DNA of 36,610 nt from JBLHIK01 sp047614005 (GTDB lineage Bacteria; Patescibacteriota; Minisyncoccia; Phycocordibacterales; UBA1006), in contig JBLHIK010000005.1 in NCBI GenBank assembly GCA_047614005.1, forward strand, positions 1 to 36,610. The letters run 5' to 3'. The first letter of the stretch is position 1; each line of letters opens with the position of its first letter. Positions 15,436 to 22,112 of this stretch are shown one piece after another. The translations under genes and the position numbers were made by a program. The notes under the pieces were generated by a model. The model was not told the origin of the DNA. It was given only the letters and a program-made list of their open reading frames with translations, and ran no database searches.

Positions 15436-16521
15436 TTATCTGATTATGGAACCGGAAGGACTGCCTTGTCCAACAAATGTGGAAACAAGTTGTTGGAAAA
15501 AATTACCATTTTGTACACCTCCTGGATTTCCTGTATTTACAGGAATGTATGGTGGAGGTCTAACATTTCTGTCATTTCCACCAATAGGTCCAGTATACGA
15601 TGAAGATGGTTGTCCCCAGAACCACTTTCCTAGCTTATCAATAAGCCATACTCCGCCTACAATAGCGAGGCCTCCAAGAACTACTTTACCCCCTGTTCCT
15701 AGTCCAGCTCTTTGCTGTGCTACTTGTTGATATCCTTGTGAAGAAGAATTAGAACGATTTTGATTATTGCTATATAGCGCTGCAATCAGCGCTTTATCTT
15801 TTTCAATAGAAGCTAAAGCTTCCAGTTCATCAATTCTTAGTTGAGATTCTTGTGACTTACGCTCAAGGTCGCGTTTATCTTTATTAGATTCCGCTCTCTC
15901 AAGTTCATCATTAAAAATACCAACAGCTTCCATTCCTTTTTTGAAAGAAATGTCATCAGAAGAAGAGTTACTTCTCTTATCTTCAATAGTTATATTAGTT
16001 ACATTAACATTTGAAGCAAACTCTTTCTGAGAATTACGTATAGTAATACCATCATATTTATAATAAGATGGATTACCACACATACAAGAGGCTACAATTT
16101 TTCCTGTATTTTTATCGGAAAAGGCTTGTTCGTTGAAATAAGGAAACCGCTTTGTATAAGACCAGCTTCCATTGAAATAATTCATGAAGAGATATTCTTT
16201 ATTTTGATTTAGTAATATTACTATTACATAATCTCTAAAATATTCTTTCAATTGATTTTTTTCAAGAGATTCATTATTACTTGCATTTCTGCAAGACAAC
16301 AATAGATACTCTATTGTTTCCTCGGGTGGAGATAATTGATTAAAATAATCTTTATCCCACTTTCCGGTAAAAACCCCATCTGTGTATTGACTCTTTGTCA
16401 TGTTTACAGATTTGATGTTTTTAACTATCGGGTTCCCAGGCTTTTCCTGTAGAACCTGAGCATTTGTCTGCGTAAGCATTCCAATAAGGAGTACGATTAC
16501 AAGGATCATTGAATTTTTCAT
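15436..16521 (-). CDS. Secreted protein of unknown function
   Basis: A 361-residue protein with a clear signal peptide (VLIGMLTQTNAQ, cut after about residue 21). A globular part (about 22-150) contains ASCMCGNPSYYKYDG. A charged, probably coiled-coil region follows (about 195-250), then a Gly-rich hydrophobic segment GGKVVLGGLAIVGGVWLID (about 275-293) and a Gly/Pro/Asn-rich tail. I recognise no family. The 'TNAQ' signal-peptide end is the style seen in Bacteroidota, so transfer is possible but only a hint. It has its own strong promoter and a long inverted-repeat leader, unlike the housekeeping genes here. Confidence 0.7.
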   Translation of the reverse strand: MKNSMILVIVLLIGMLTQTNAQVLQEKPGNPIVKNIKSVNMTKSQYTDGVFTGKWDKDYFNQLSPPEETIEYLLLSCRNASNNESLEKNQLKEYFRDYVIVILLNQNKEYLFMNYFNGSWSYTKRFPYFNEQAFSDKNTGKIVASCMCGNPSYYKYDGITIRNSQKEFASNVNVTNITIEDKRSNSSSDDISFKKGMEAVGIFNDELERAESNKDKRDLERKSQESQLRIDELEALASIEKDKALIAALYSNNQNRSNSSSQGYQQVAQQRAGLGTGGKVVLGGLAIVGGVWLIDKLGKWFWGQPSSSYTGPIGGNDRNVRPPPYIPVNTGNPGGVQNGNFFQQLVSTFVGQGSPSGSIIR

Positions 16522-16530
16522 AACTATTCG

Positions 16531-16621
16531 TTTTAAAGATTTGTTTTGTTTGATTTATTGAATTAAAGATAAAGGCAGTACCTACATCTTTAATTCAATA
16601 AATTACAAATTATCTTTAAAA
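16531..16621 (-). promoter_or_regulatory. Long inverted-repeat leader of the 15436-16521 gene
   Basis: Inner perfect 17-bp arms 16554-16570 and 16586-16602 around a 15-base loop, and outer 10-bp arms TTTTAAAGAT (16531-16540) / ATCTTTAAAA (16612-16621). The hairpin ends ten bases before the ATG, so it could mask or expose translation initiation. No T-run follows, which argues against a terminator. Confidence 0.65.
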
Positions 16622-16660
16622 TAAACATTATTTTCAGATATCTCTACCTGATTCTCATAT

Positions 16661-16689
16661 ATTATATCATATACAACATACAAAGTCAA
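16661..16689 (-). promoter_or_regulatory. Sigma-70-type promoter of the 15436-16521 gene
   Basis: Minus strand TTGACT (16689-16684), 17 bases, TATAAT (16666-16661). Predicted start near 16654, giving a leader of about 130 bases that contains the long hairpin. Confidence 0.75.
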
Positions 16690-16877
16690 GCATTATAACA
16701 AGAGAAACTAAAAGGATCTCTTGCTACTTTTTCTGAAAATTTTATGATTCAAAGCAATAGTAACACACTTAATAGTAACATGTCAAGCACTTTGACCCAA
16801 AACTATCCAAGACAGACCTTAATAAAACTTGAAAGAAAACTTCATTTTCTATACACATTTTTCATAATAAAATACGT
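16690..16877. other. Intergenic region, little structure
   Basis: AT-rich spacer between divergent genes. It holds one hairpin CAAGAGA/TCTCTTG (16699-16723). I see nothing else apart from the gspE-like promoter at its end. Confidence 0.5.
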
Positions 16878-16883
16878 TATACT
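16878..16883 (+). promoter_or_regulatory. -10 element of the PilB/GspE gene (leaderless type)
   Basis: TATACT, then exactly six bases (ATAGCT), then ATG 16890. Confidence 0.65.
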
Positions 16884-16889
16884 ATAGCT

Positions 16890-18587
16890 ATGCTCACGTT
16901 TGACGACAGCTCAATAAAAAAGATAGCCGACATGAAACTCAACGAAGAGGAAGAGCTTGTTCAAATACTCGCTGAAGCAAAGTATGACCTTCCATATATA
17001 AACCTTGCTGGAGCTCTCATCGAAAATGAAGCTCTTCGATATGTAGATGAAGAGGACGCTAAGAAGTACGAGGTTGCTCCTTTTAAAGTACATGGAAAAG
17101 ACATATATCTCGCTATAAGATCCCCTATGAGACCAGGATTGCAAAAAGTTATTGCTGCAATAGAGCGAAAAAAATACAAAACAAAGATATATATGGCGTC
17201 TCAAGCCAGTATTCAAAAAATCATTGATAGATACGACGAAATATCAAAAGCAGAACAAGTAAGAGAAGGAGGTATAGATATTACTGGTACTACAGTGGCA
17301 AGCATTGGAAAGCAAATACATACTATGGGAGATGTTTCGACTCTTATGGAACAAATTCAAAACAACGAAAAGAAGCACCGCATCTCTAAACTCATCGAAG
17401 TTATTATGGGTGCTGGAATATCTCTCGGTGCTTCTGATGTTCATATAGAACCCGAAGAAGATTACGTGCGAATACGCTATCGCCTCGATGGTCTCCTTCA
17501 GGACGTCCATCATCTTGAACATCAGGATTTTCGCATGATAGCTATGCGTATCAAACTCCTCTCTTCTATGAAAATATCATCTACTGCCACAGCACAAGAT
17601 GGGCGTTTTGCTATAGAGCTGGGTGATGTAGAGGTTTCTATTCGTACTTCTACAGTACCCTCTTCATATGGAGAAGGTATCGTGATGCGTATTCTCAACC
17701 CGAAAGCCACAAAGGTGGGCCTCGAACAGCTCGGTATTCCAGAAAAACTCTACAACATTATCATAAAGGAAATTGCACGACCAAACGGAATGGTTCTTCT
17801 TACAGGTCCTACAGGGTCAGGTAAAACCACTACCCTCTACTCATTTTTGCGAAAGATACACAGCGAAGATATAAAAATGATTACTATCGAAAACCCTGTC
17901 GAATACAAACTCGAGGGGATTACTCAAACACAAACAGACCACAAAAAAGGATATACGTTCCTCTCTGGTCTTCGAGCTGCTCTGCGTCAAGATCCTGATG
18001 TCATCATGGTGGGTGAGATTCGAGATCCAGAGACTGCACAGATAGCCGTGCAATCAGCTCTCACCGGACACATGGTATTTTCAACTCTACACACCAACAA
18101 CGCACAAGGTGTTATACCTCGTCTCATCGACCTTAAAATAAACCCAAAGATAATAGCTTCTGCTCTGACCATGGCGATAGGACAACGCCTTGTTCGTAAA
18201 ATATGCGAAAATTGCAAAACACGACGCCTTGCAAAAGAAGACGAAAGGGAAATCATCTTCAACATATATCACGCCGCAAAAAACGAAGGTAAAAACTTTG
18301 AAGAATACGGTGTTAATCTCACGGGAGATATTTATATATATGAAGGAAAGGGATGTACTGCGTGTAATAACTTTGGATATAAAGGACGTATTGGTATATA
18401 CGAAGCCATCGTGACTGATGAAGCAATAGAAACTATCCTACCTCAAAACCCTTCTGAAAGAGAAATAAAGAAAATAGCAGAAAAACAAGGAATACTCGAT
18501 ATGAAAGAAGACGGTATAGTAAAAGTACTCTTAGGAGTAACAAGTCTCTCTGAAGTAGGAAAGGTGGTGAATTTTGATGAGGATTAG
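16890..18587 (+). CDS. Type IV pilus assembly / type II secretion ATPase (PilB/GspE family)
   Basis: A 565-residue hexameric ATPase that drives type IV pilus extension. N-terminal GspE-N-like domain (about 1-115); then the ATPase core with VRIRYRLDGLLQDV, Walker A GPTGSGKTT (about 306-314), the Asp box, Walker B MVGEIRDPETAQ (about 372-383) and the His box LTGHMVFSTLHTN. Near the end is the zinc-binding tetracysteine module CENC (about 440) and CTAC (about 489). Length is typical. No pilin, PilC or prepilin peptidase gene lies next to it, so the rest of the pilus machine must be elsewhere. A terminator follows at once. Confidence 0.93.
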   Translation: MLTFDDSSIKKIADMKLNEEEELVQILAEAKYDLPYINLAGALIENEALRYVDEEDAKKYEVAPFKVHGKDIYLAIRSPMRPGLQKVIAAIERKKYKTKIYMASQASIQKIIDRYDEISKAEQVREGGIDITGTTVASIGKQIHTMGDVSTLMEQIQNNEKKHRISKLIEVIMGAGISLGASDVHIEPEEDYVRIRYRLDGLLQDVHHLEHQDFRMIAMRIKLLSSMKISSTATAQDGRFAIELGDVEVSIRTSTVPSSYGEGIVMRILNPKATKVGLEQLGIPEKLYNIIIKEIARPNGMVLLTGPTGSGKTTTLYSFLRKIHSEDIKMITIENPVEYKLEGITQTQTDHKKGYTFLSGLRAALRQDPDVIMVGEIRDPETAQIAVQSALTGHMVFSTLHTNNAQGVIPRLIDLKINPKIIASALTMAIGQRLVRKICENCKTRRLAKEDEREIIFNIYHAAKNEGKNFEEYGVNLTGDIYIYEGKGCTACNNFGYKGRIGIYEAIVTDEAIETILPQNPSEREIKKIAEKQGILDMKEDGIVKVLLGVTSLSEVGKVVNFDED

Positions 18588-18607
18588 ATAAAGAAACAGA
18601 CAAGAGA

Positions 18608-18640
18608 AAAACCGCTCTCCCAAGGGAGAGCGGTTTTTTA
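18608..18640 (+). terminator. Terminator of the PilB/GspE gene
   Basis: AAAACCGCTCTCCC, loop AA, GGGAGAGCGGTTTTTT. Confidence 0.92.
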
Positions 18641-18644
18641 TTTC

Positions 18645-18824
18645 CTTAATAAAAAGAAAAAAGCATAGATCCCGAAACAATCACTTTAGTCGCTTGGCGA
18701 CAGAAGCAAGGAAGTGTCGGAGGATAGGAACAGTCGTAACCATTTCGTCCTACTTCACAACCATTGGATTGATTGCTGAGGGAATCTATACTTTCTTTTT
18801 TCAAATTCTTTACCTTTTGCAAGG
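18645..18824 (-). ncRNA. Candidate structured RNA on the minus strand
   Basis: The 405-base gap before ruvB holds a region closed by a stem ATAGAT(+CCC)/(GGG+)ATCTAT (18665-18673 with 18780-18789), continued by CAATCA/TGATTG (18678-18683 with 18770-18775). Inside are hairpin GTCGC-TTG-GCGAC (18689-18701) and GAAGT/ACTTC with AGGA/TCCT (18711-18756). On the minus strand the closing stem is followed by GCTTTTTTCTTTTT, a terminator-like T-run, and a TACAAT at 18836-18831 predicts a start near 18824. It has no open frame and does not match SRP or RNase P signatures I know; a 6S-like role is possible but unproven. Confidence 0.4.
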
Positions 18825-18992
18825 AGTCTTATTGTATCTTTTATTTTAGAAAAAGAAAAGATGTAAATGTTGAAAACGTGTGGAAAATAATTTACCTTTT
18901 AAATAAATAGTTTACAAACGCGAAGTCGTGTATACTGTAGATATATTACTTCTCTTCAGCAACAAGGAGAATATTAGCACAACTCGATATAT

Positions 18993-19988
18993 ATGTCAAG
19001 CGATATTTCAAAGAAAAAAACAAACGACACTTCTATGCATCCCGAAGCCTTTTTGGACAACACACTTCGTCCTTCTTCGTGGGAAACATACATCGGACAA
19101 AACCACATAAAAGAAAACCTCCACATACTTCTCACTGCAGCACAGGCTCGCAACCAGCCAGCAGAACATGTTCTTTTTTATGGACCACCTGGTCTCGGAA
19201 AGACTACCCTCGCACACCTCATAGCAAAAGAAACAGGACGAGCAATCTCCACTACATCAGGTCCAGCTATAGAAAAAGTAGGAGACCTTGCGAGCATCCT
19301 TACTAACCTCTCAGACAATGACATCTTGTTTATTGATGAGATCCATAGACTCAACAAAACCATAGAGGAGGTACTCTATCCTGCTATGGAGTCAGGAGTA
19401 CTCGATATCATTATAGGAAAAGGACCTTCTGCTCGTACAGTACAACTCGACCTTCCTCCTTTTACTCTCATTGCAGCAACGACACGTATGAGTATGCTCT
19501 CTTCCCCATTGCGTAGTCGTTTTGGAGGTGGAGTGTTTCGACTTGAATATTATACTGACAATGAACTTTCTCGTATTATAGAAAATTCTTCTCATACTCT
19601 TGGTTTTCCTATCGACACTGAAGGTGCTCTCGAAATATCCAAAAGGGCTCGCAAGACACCTCGAACAGCAAACTATCTTCTCAAGAGAGCACGAGACTAT
19701 GCGGAAGTGCACAATCTCCCTTTTTCAAAAGACACAGTAGACAAGGCTCTTTCTCTTTTAGCTATTGATGAACTGGGTCTCACTGAAGTAGATAGAAAAT
19801 ATCTCTATACTCTTAAGGACTCTTTCAAAGGTGGTCCAGCTGGACTTAAAACGATAAGTGCTTCTATAGGAGAAGACTCTTCGACAGTAGAGGAAGTGCT
19901 CGAACCATTTTTACTACAAATAGGATTCATCGAAAAACAGCCACGAGGACGCGTCCTTACAAAAGAAGCCTTGGATTTTCTTTCATAG
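18993..19988 (+). CDS. ruvB: Holliday junction branch-migration ATPase RuvB
   Basis: A 331-residue AAA+ motor that moves Holliday junctions with RuvA. Walker A is GPPGLGKTT (near 64-72), Walker B LFIDEIHRL (near 111-119), sensor 1 AATTR (near 156-160), arginine finger region SSPLRSRFGG (near 165-174), and a C-terminal winged helix (from about 265: GGPAGLKTISASIGED). Length is normal. The start at ATG 18993 precedes the usual LRPSSWETYIGQ block by about 25 residues. AAGGAG at 18965 is too far (about 22 bases) to be an ideal ribosome site. A TATACT at 18930 may be the promoter. It heads a ruvB-yebC-ruvC run. Confidence 0.96.
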   Translation: MSSDISKKKTNDTSMHPEAFLDNTLRPSSWETYIGQNHIKENLHILLTAAQARNQPAEHVLFYGPPGLGKTTLAHLIAKETGRAISTTSGPAIEKVGDLASILTNLSDNDILFIDEIHRLNKTIEEVLYPAMESGVLDIIIGKGPSARTVQLDLPPFTLIAATTRMSMLSSPLRSRFGGGVFRLEYYTDNELSRIIENSSHTLGFPIDTEGALEISKRARKTPRTANYLLKRARDYAEVHNLPFSKDTVDKALSLLAIDELGLTEVDRKYLYTLKDSFKGGPAGLKTISASIGEDSSTVEEVLEPFLLQIGFIEKQPRGRVLTKEALDFLS

Positions 19989-20036
19989 TTAATTTTCTAC
20001 TAGTCTCCTCTTCCAAACTATATTATACTGGTACAT

Positions 20037-20567
20037 ATGTCAGGACATAATAAATGGAGTAAAATAAAACACAAAAAAGCAGCAACGGATGCAAAAAAGA
20101 GTAAGATCTTTGGCAAGTATGCTCGTCTTATCTCAGTAGAAGCAAAAAGATGTGGAGGTGATGTCACTTCTCCTTCTCTTAAAATGGCAATAGACAGAGC
20201 TAGGAAAGAAAATATGCCAAGCGACAATATAGATAGAGCTATTAAAAAAGCAAACGAAACAGCAGATGTGACTGAAGTGCTTTTCGAAACATACGGACCT
20301 GGAGGATGTGGCATCCTTGTCACAGCACTTACTGACAACAACAATAGAACAGGCCCAGAGATAAAACACCTTCTTTCTGAACAAGGATTTTCTCTTGCTA
20401 CTCCAGGATCTGTGTCATGGAACTTTACTAAAAACAAAGAAACAGGAGAGTGGGATGCAAACACCACCATAGCAATAAATGAAGAAGAATCGGAAAAACT
20501 AGAAAACCTTATTGATGCTCTTGAAGATCACGATGATGTACAAGAAATCTATGTCTCTGCAGAATAA
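20037..20567 (+). CDS. yebC: YebC/PmpR-family protein (TACO1-like)
   Basis: A 176-residue protein with the diagnostic start MSGHNKWSKIKHKKAATDAKK and the acidic ETYGPGGCGILV (near 83-94). Members act as DNA-binding regulators or help ribosomes pass polyproline stretches. It is shorter than the usual 240 residues: the sequence ends after the SVSWNF and DALEDHDDVQEIYV region, so the last domain is trimmed or compact. TATACT lies seven bases before the ATG. The 3' end overlaps ruvC by 17 bases, a common neighbour arrangement in bacteria. Confidence 0.93.
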   Translation: MSGHNKWSKIKHKKAATDAKKSKIFGKYARLISVEAKRCGGDVTSPSLKMAIDRARKENMPSDNIDRAIKKANETADVTEVLFETYGPGGCGILVTALTDNNNRTGPEIKHLLSEQGFSLATPGSVSWNFTKNKETGEWDANTTIAINEEESEKLENLIDALEDHDDVQEIYVSAE

Positions 20568-21054
20568 AATACCCACTCCACAAATCATCTGTGGAATAGA
20601 CCCTGGATACGACCGCATAGGTGTCGCTATTATTTCAGGAAATAAGAAAAAACCAGAAGTGGTGTTTTCTACATGCATAGAAACAGTCAAAGAGGAGTCA
20701 TTGCCTGAGAGACTTCTATTTTTAGGAATATCTTTAAAAAATATACTTTTGAAATACAAGCCAGACATCGTAGCTATCGAAGACCTCTTTCTTTTCAAAA
20801 ACCACAAAACAGTAATGGGCGTATCTCAAGCAAGAGGAGTACTTCTCTATCAGTCACTTCTCTTGGGTATTCCTTGTGTAGAATATACTCCTCTTCAAAT
20901 CAAAAGTGCTGTATGTGGATATGGGCGTGCTGACAAAAAACAAGTTCAGGAAATGGTTACCATCCTCACAGGAAAGCAAAAAGAGAAAGGCGTCCACGAT
21001 GATGAATTCGACGCCATAGCTATAGCTCTTACAGCTCAGGCTATAATTAAATAG
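20551..21054 (+). CDS. ruvC: Holliday junction resolvase RuvC
   Basis: A 167-residue endonuclease that cuts four-way junctions. Catalytic acidic residues are visible: D in IICGIDPGYDRIG (near residue 14), E in VAIEDLF (near 75), and the final acidic pair in HDDEFDAIAIALT (near 149-153). The frame also allows earlier starts at 20512 deep inside yebC; ATG 20551, which overlaps the yebC end by 17 bases, gives the normal length. It is the last gene of the ruvB-yebC-ruvC run. Confidence 0.93.
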   Translation: MSLQNKIPTPQIICGIDPGYDRIGVAIISGNKKKPEVVFSTCIETVKEESLPERLLFLGISLKNILLKYKPDIVAIEDLFLFKNHKTVMGVSQARGVLLYQSLLLGIPCVEYTPLQIKSAVCGYGRADKKQVQEMVTILTGKQKEKGVHDDEFDAIAIALTAQAIIK

Positions 21055-21107
21055 GTTTCAAAAAATTTCCCTAACTTATTCATATATTAAAATATAATAA
21101 AGTGCAC

Positions 21108-21136
21108 TTGACATAAATATTAAAAAATGCTAAAAT
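21108..21136 (+). promoter_or_regulatory. Promoter of the 21219-21851 gene
   Basis: TTGACA (21108-21113), 17 bases, TAAAAT (21131-21136). Predicted start near 21143. The leader of about 75 bases has hairpins CTAAC/GTTAG (about 21148-21163) and GAACAA/TTGTTC (about 21178-21203). Confidence 0.7.
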
Positions 21137-21218
21137 TTTTTTAAGTACTAACAAAGTGTTAGTTTCAAATAAACTTCGAACAAACACTTATGTGATTGTT
21201 CCTTAAAAAAGAAATAAG

Positions 21219-21851
21219 ATGGAAAAATCAAAGATTCTTGAAGTTATATCTTCAATTTTACTATTTTTTTCAAAAATTGCATTGTTTTTTGAAGATATAC
21301 TAGGATGGCCCTTATCAACGATAGGATACATTCTTACAGCTTGGTATAATTTTTTAAAAAAATATACACTATTAGGTGTAGCACTAGTAAGTCTTGCATT
21401 TATGTGTTTATACAGTTGGTATAAATGGCAATGCAATCTATCAGAAGAAATACAAAATTTTGATTGTATAATAATTTTTGCAACTTTTATTTTTGTAATA
21501 ATATTATATATAAAACAAACTTATAAAAAGGATGGAACAAGAAATACCTTAGAATTAATGGCAACAATAGTATTATTATCTGGTTTCTTTTTTATAGGTT
21601 GGAACTTATTTATACTAGGATGGACATGTCTTTTAGTGTCGCATTTTTTAATAGGTTATTTGTTTTTTTGTAAAAAAGCATTTTTATATGTAACATTACA
21701 GGCAATGTCTGGATTAGTTGCATTTTATAAAATCACCATTCTTAGTAATTTGAGCACAATAAACAGTATTCAAATTATTCTTATCTCATTTTTTGTTTGC
21801 ATTTTATTATATTTAAATAAAAAAAGAACAAAAAATAAAAAGTCGGTATAG
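21219..21851 (+). CDS. Polytopic membrane protein of unknown function
   Basis: A 210-residue, very hydrophobic protein with about six TM helices and a basic C-terminus (KKRTKNKKSV). It is richer in A+T and in TTA codons than its neighbours (for example ruvC and the PBP), and it interrupts the housekeeping run with its own promoter, structured leader and terminator. No family recognised; the profile suggests a recently acquired or fast-evolving accessory gene. Its stop codon lies inside the terminator hairpin. Confidence 0.65.
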   Translation: MEKSKILEVISSILLFFSKIALFFEDILGWPLSTIGYILTAWYNFLKKYTLLGVALVSLAFMCLYSWYKWQCNLSEEIQNFDCIIIFATFIFVIILYIKQTYKKDGTRNTLELMATIVLLSGFFFIGWNLFILGWTCLLVSHFLIGYLFFCKKAFLYVTLQAMSGLVAFYKITILSNLSTINSIQIILISFFVCILLYLNKKRTKNKKSV

Positions 21852-21872
21852 AAATATACTGACTTTTTTTAT
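21841..21872 (+). terminator. Terminator overlapping the stop of the 21219-21851 gene
   Basis: AGTCGGTATA, loop GAAA, TATACTGACT (21855-21864), then a T-run. Ten pairs with one G-T wobble; the TAG stop is at 21849-21851. Confidence 0.85.
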
Positions 21873-22100
21873 TAACTAATTCAATAAAATTTACTACAAA
21901 TTAGGTAGTATCATAATTATTTTTACATGGTTTTTTAGATACATTTTTGTTTTCAATCTACTTCTTCTCTCTCGTAGAAGAATCTGAAATAGACCGTGAG
22001 GATGAGTGTACTCCAGAAGAGTAGAATTAATTAAACAAAAAAACACAAGGCTGTCCTTGTGTTTTTTGTAATAATACACTTTTAGATACGTCTAAAGTGA
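21873..22100. other. Intergenic region before the PBP gene
   Basis: No credible gene. It holds a 7-bp hairpin TTCTTCT/AGAAGAA (about 21963-21985), GAGT-GT-ACTC (about 22004-22013), and the plus-strand terminator-like hairpin at 22036. It ends with a CACTTTTAGA/TCTAAAGTG dyad (about 22077-22099) just before the PBP -10, which could be an operator. The run of hairpins plus terminator could be a small RNA; no promoter is convincing. Confidence 0.3.
22036..22067 (+). terminator. Terminator-like hairpin upstream of the PBP gene
   Basis: AAAAACACAAGG, loop CTGT, CCTTGTGTTTTTT. No gene on the plus strand ends just before it, so it may end a small RNA or read-through transcript. Confidence 0.75.
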
Positions 22101-22106
22101 TATACT
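22101..22106 (+). promoter_or_regulatory. -10 element of the PBP gene (leaderless type)
   Basis: TGA-TATACT, then AAATTT, then ATG 22113: extended -10 with six-base spacing. Confidence 0.65.
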
Positions 22107-22112
22107 AAATTT

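Noticed and set aside
18879..18887. Single TGTGGAAAA (DnaA-box-like) before ruvB
   Set aside because: Isolated match in AT-rich DNA, far from the origin cluster.
18928..19110. 60-codon frame overlapping the ruvB start
   Set aside because: Overlaps the well-supported RuvB N-terminus in another frame, with no family resemblance.
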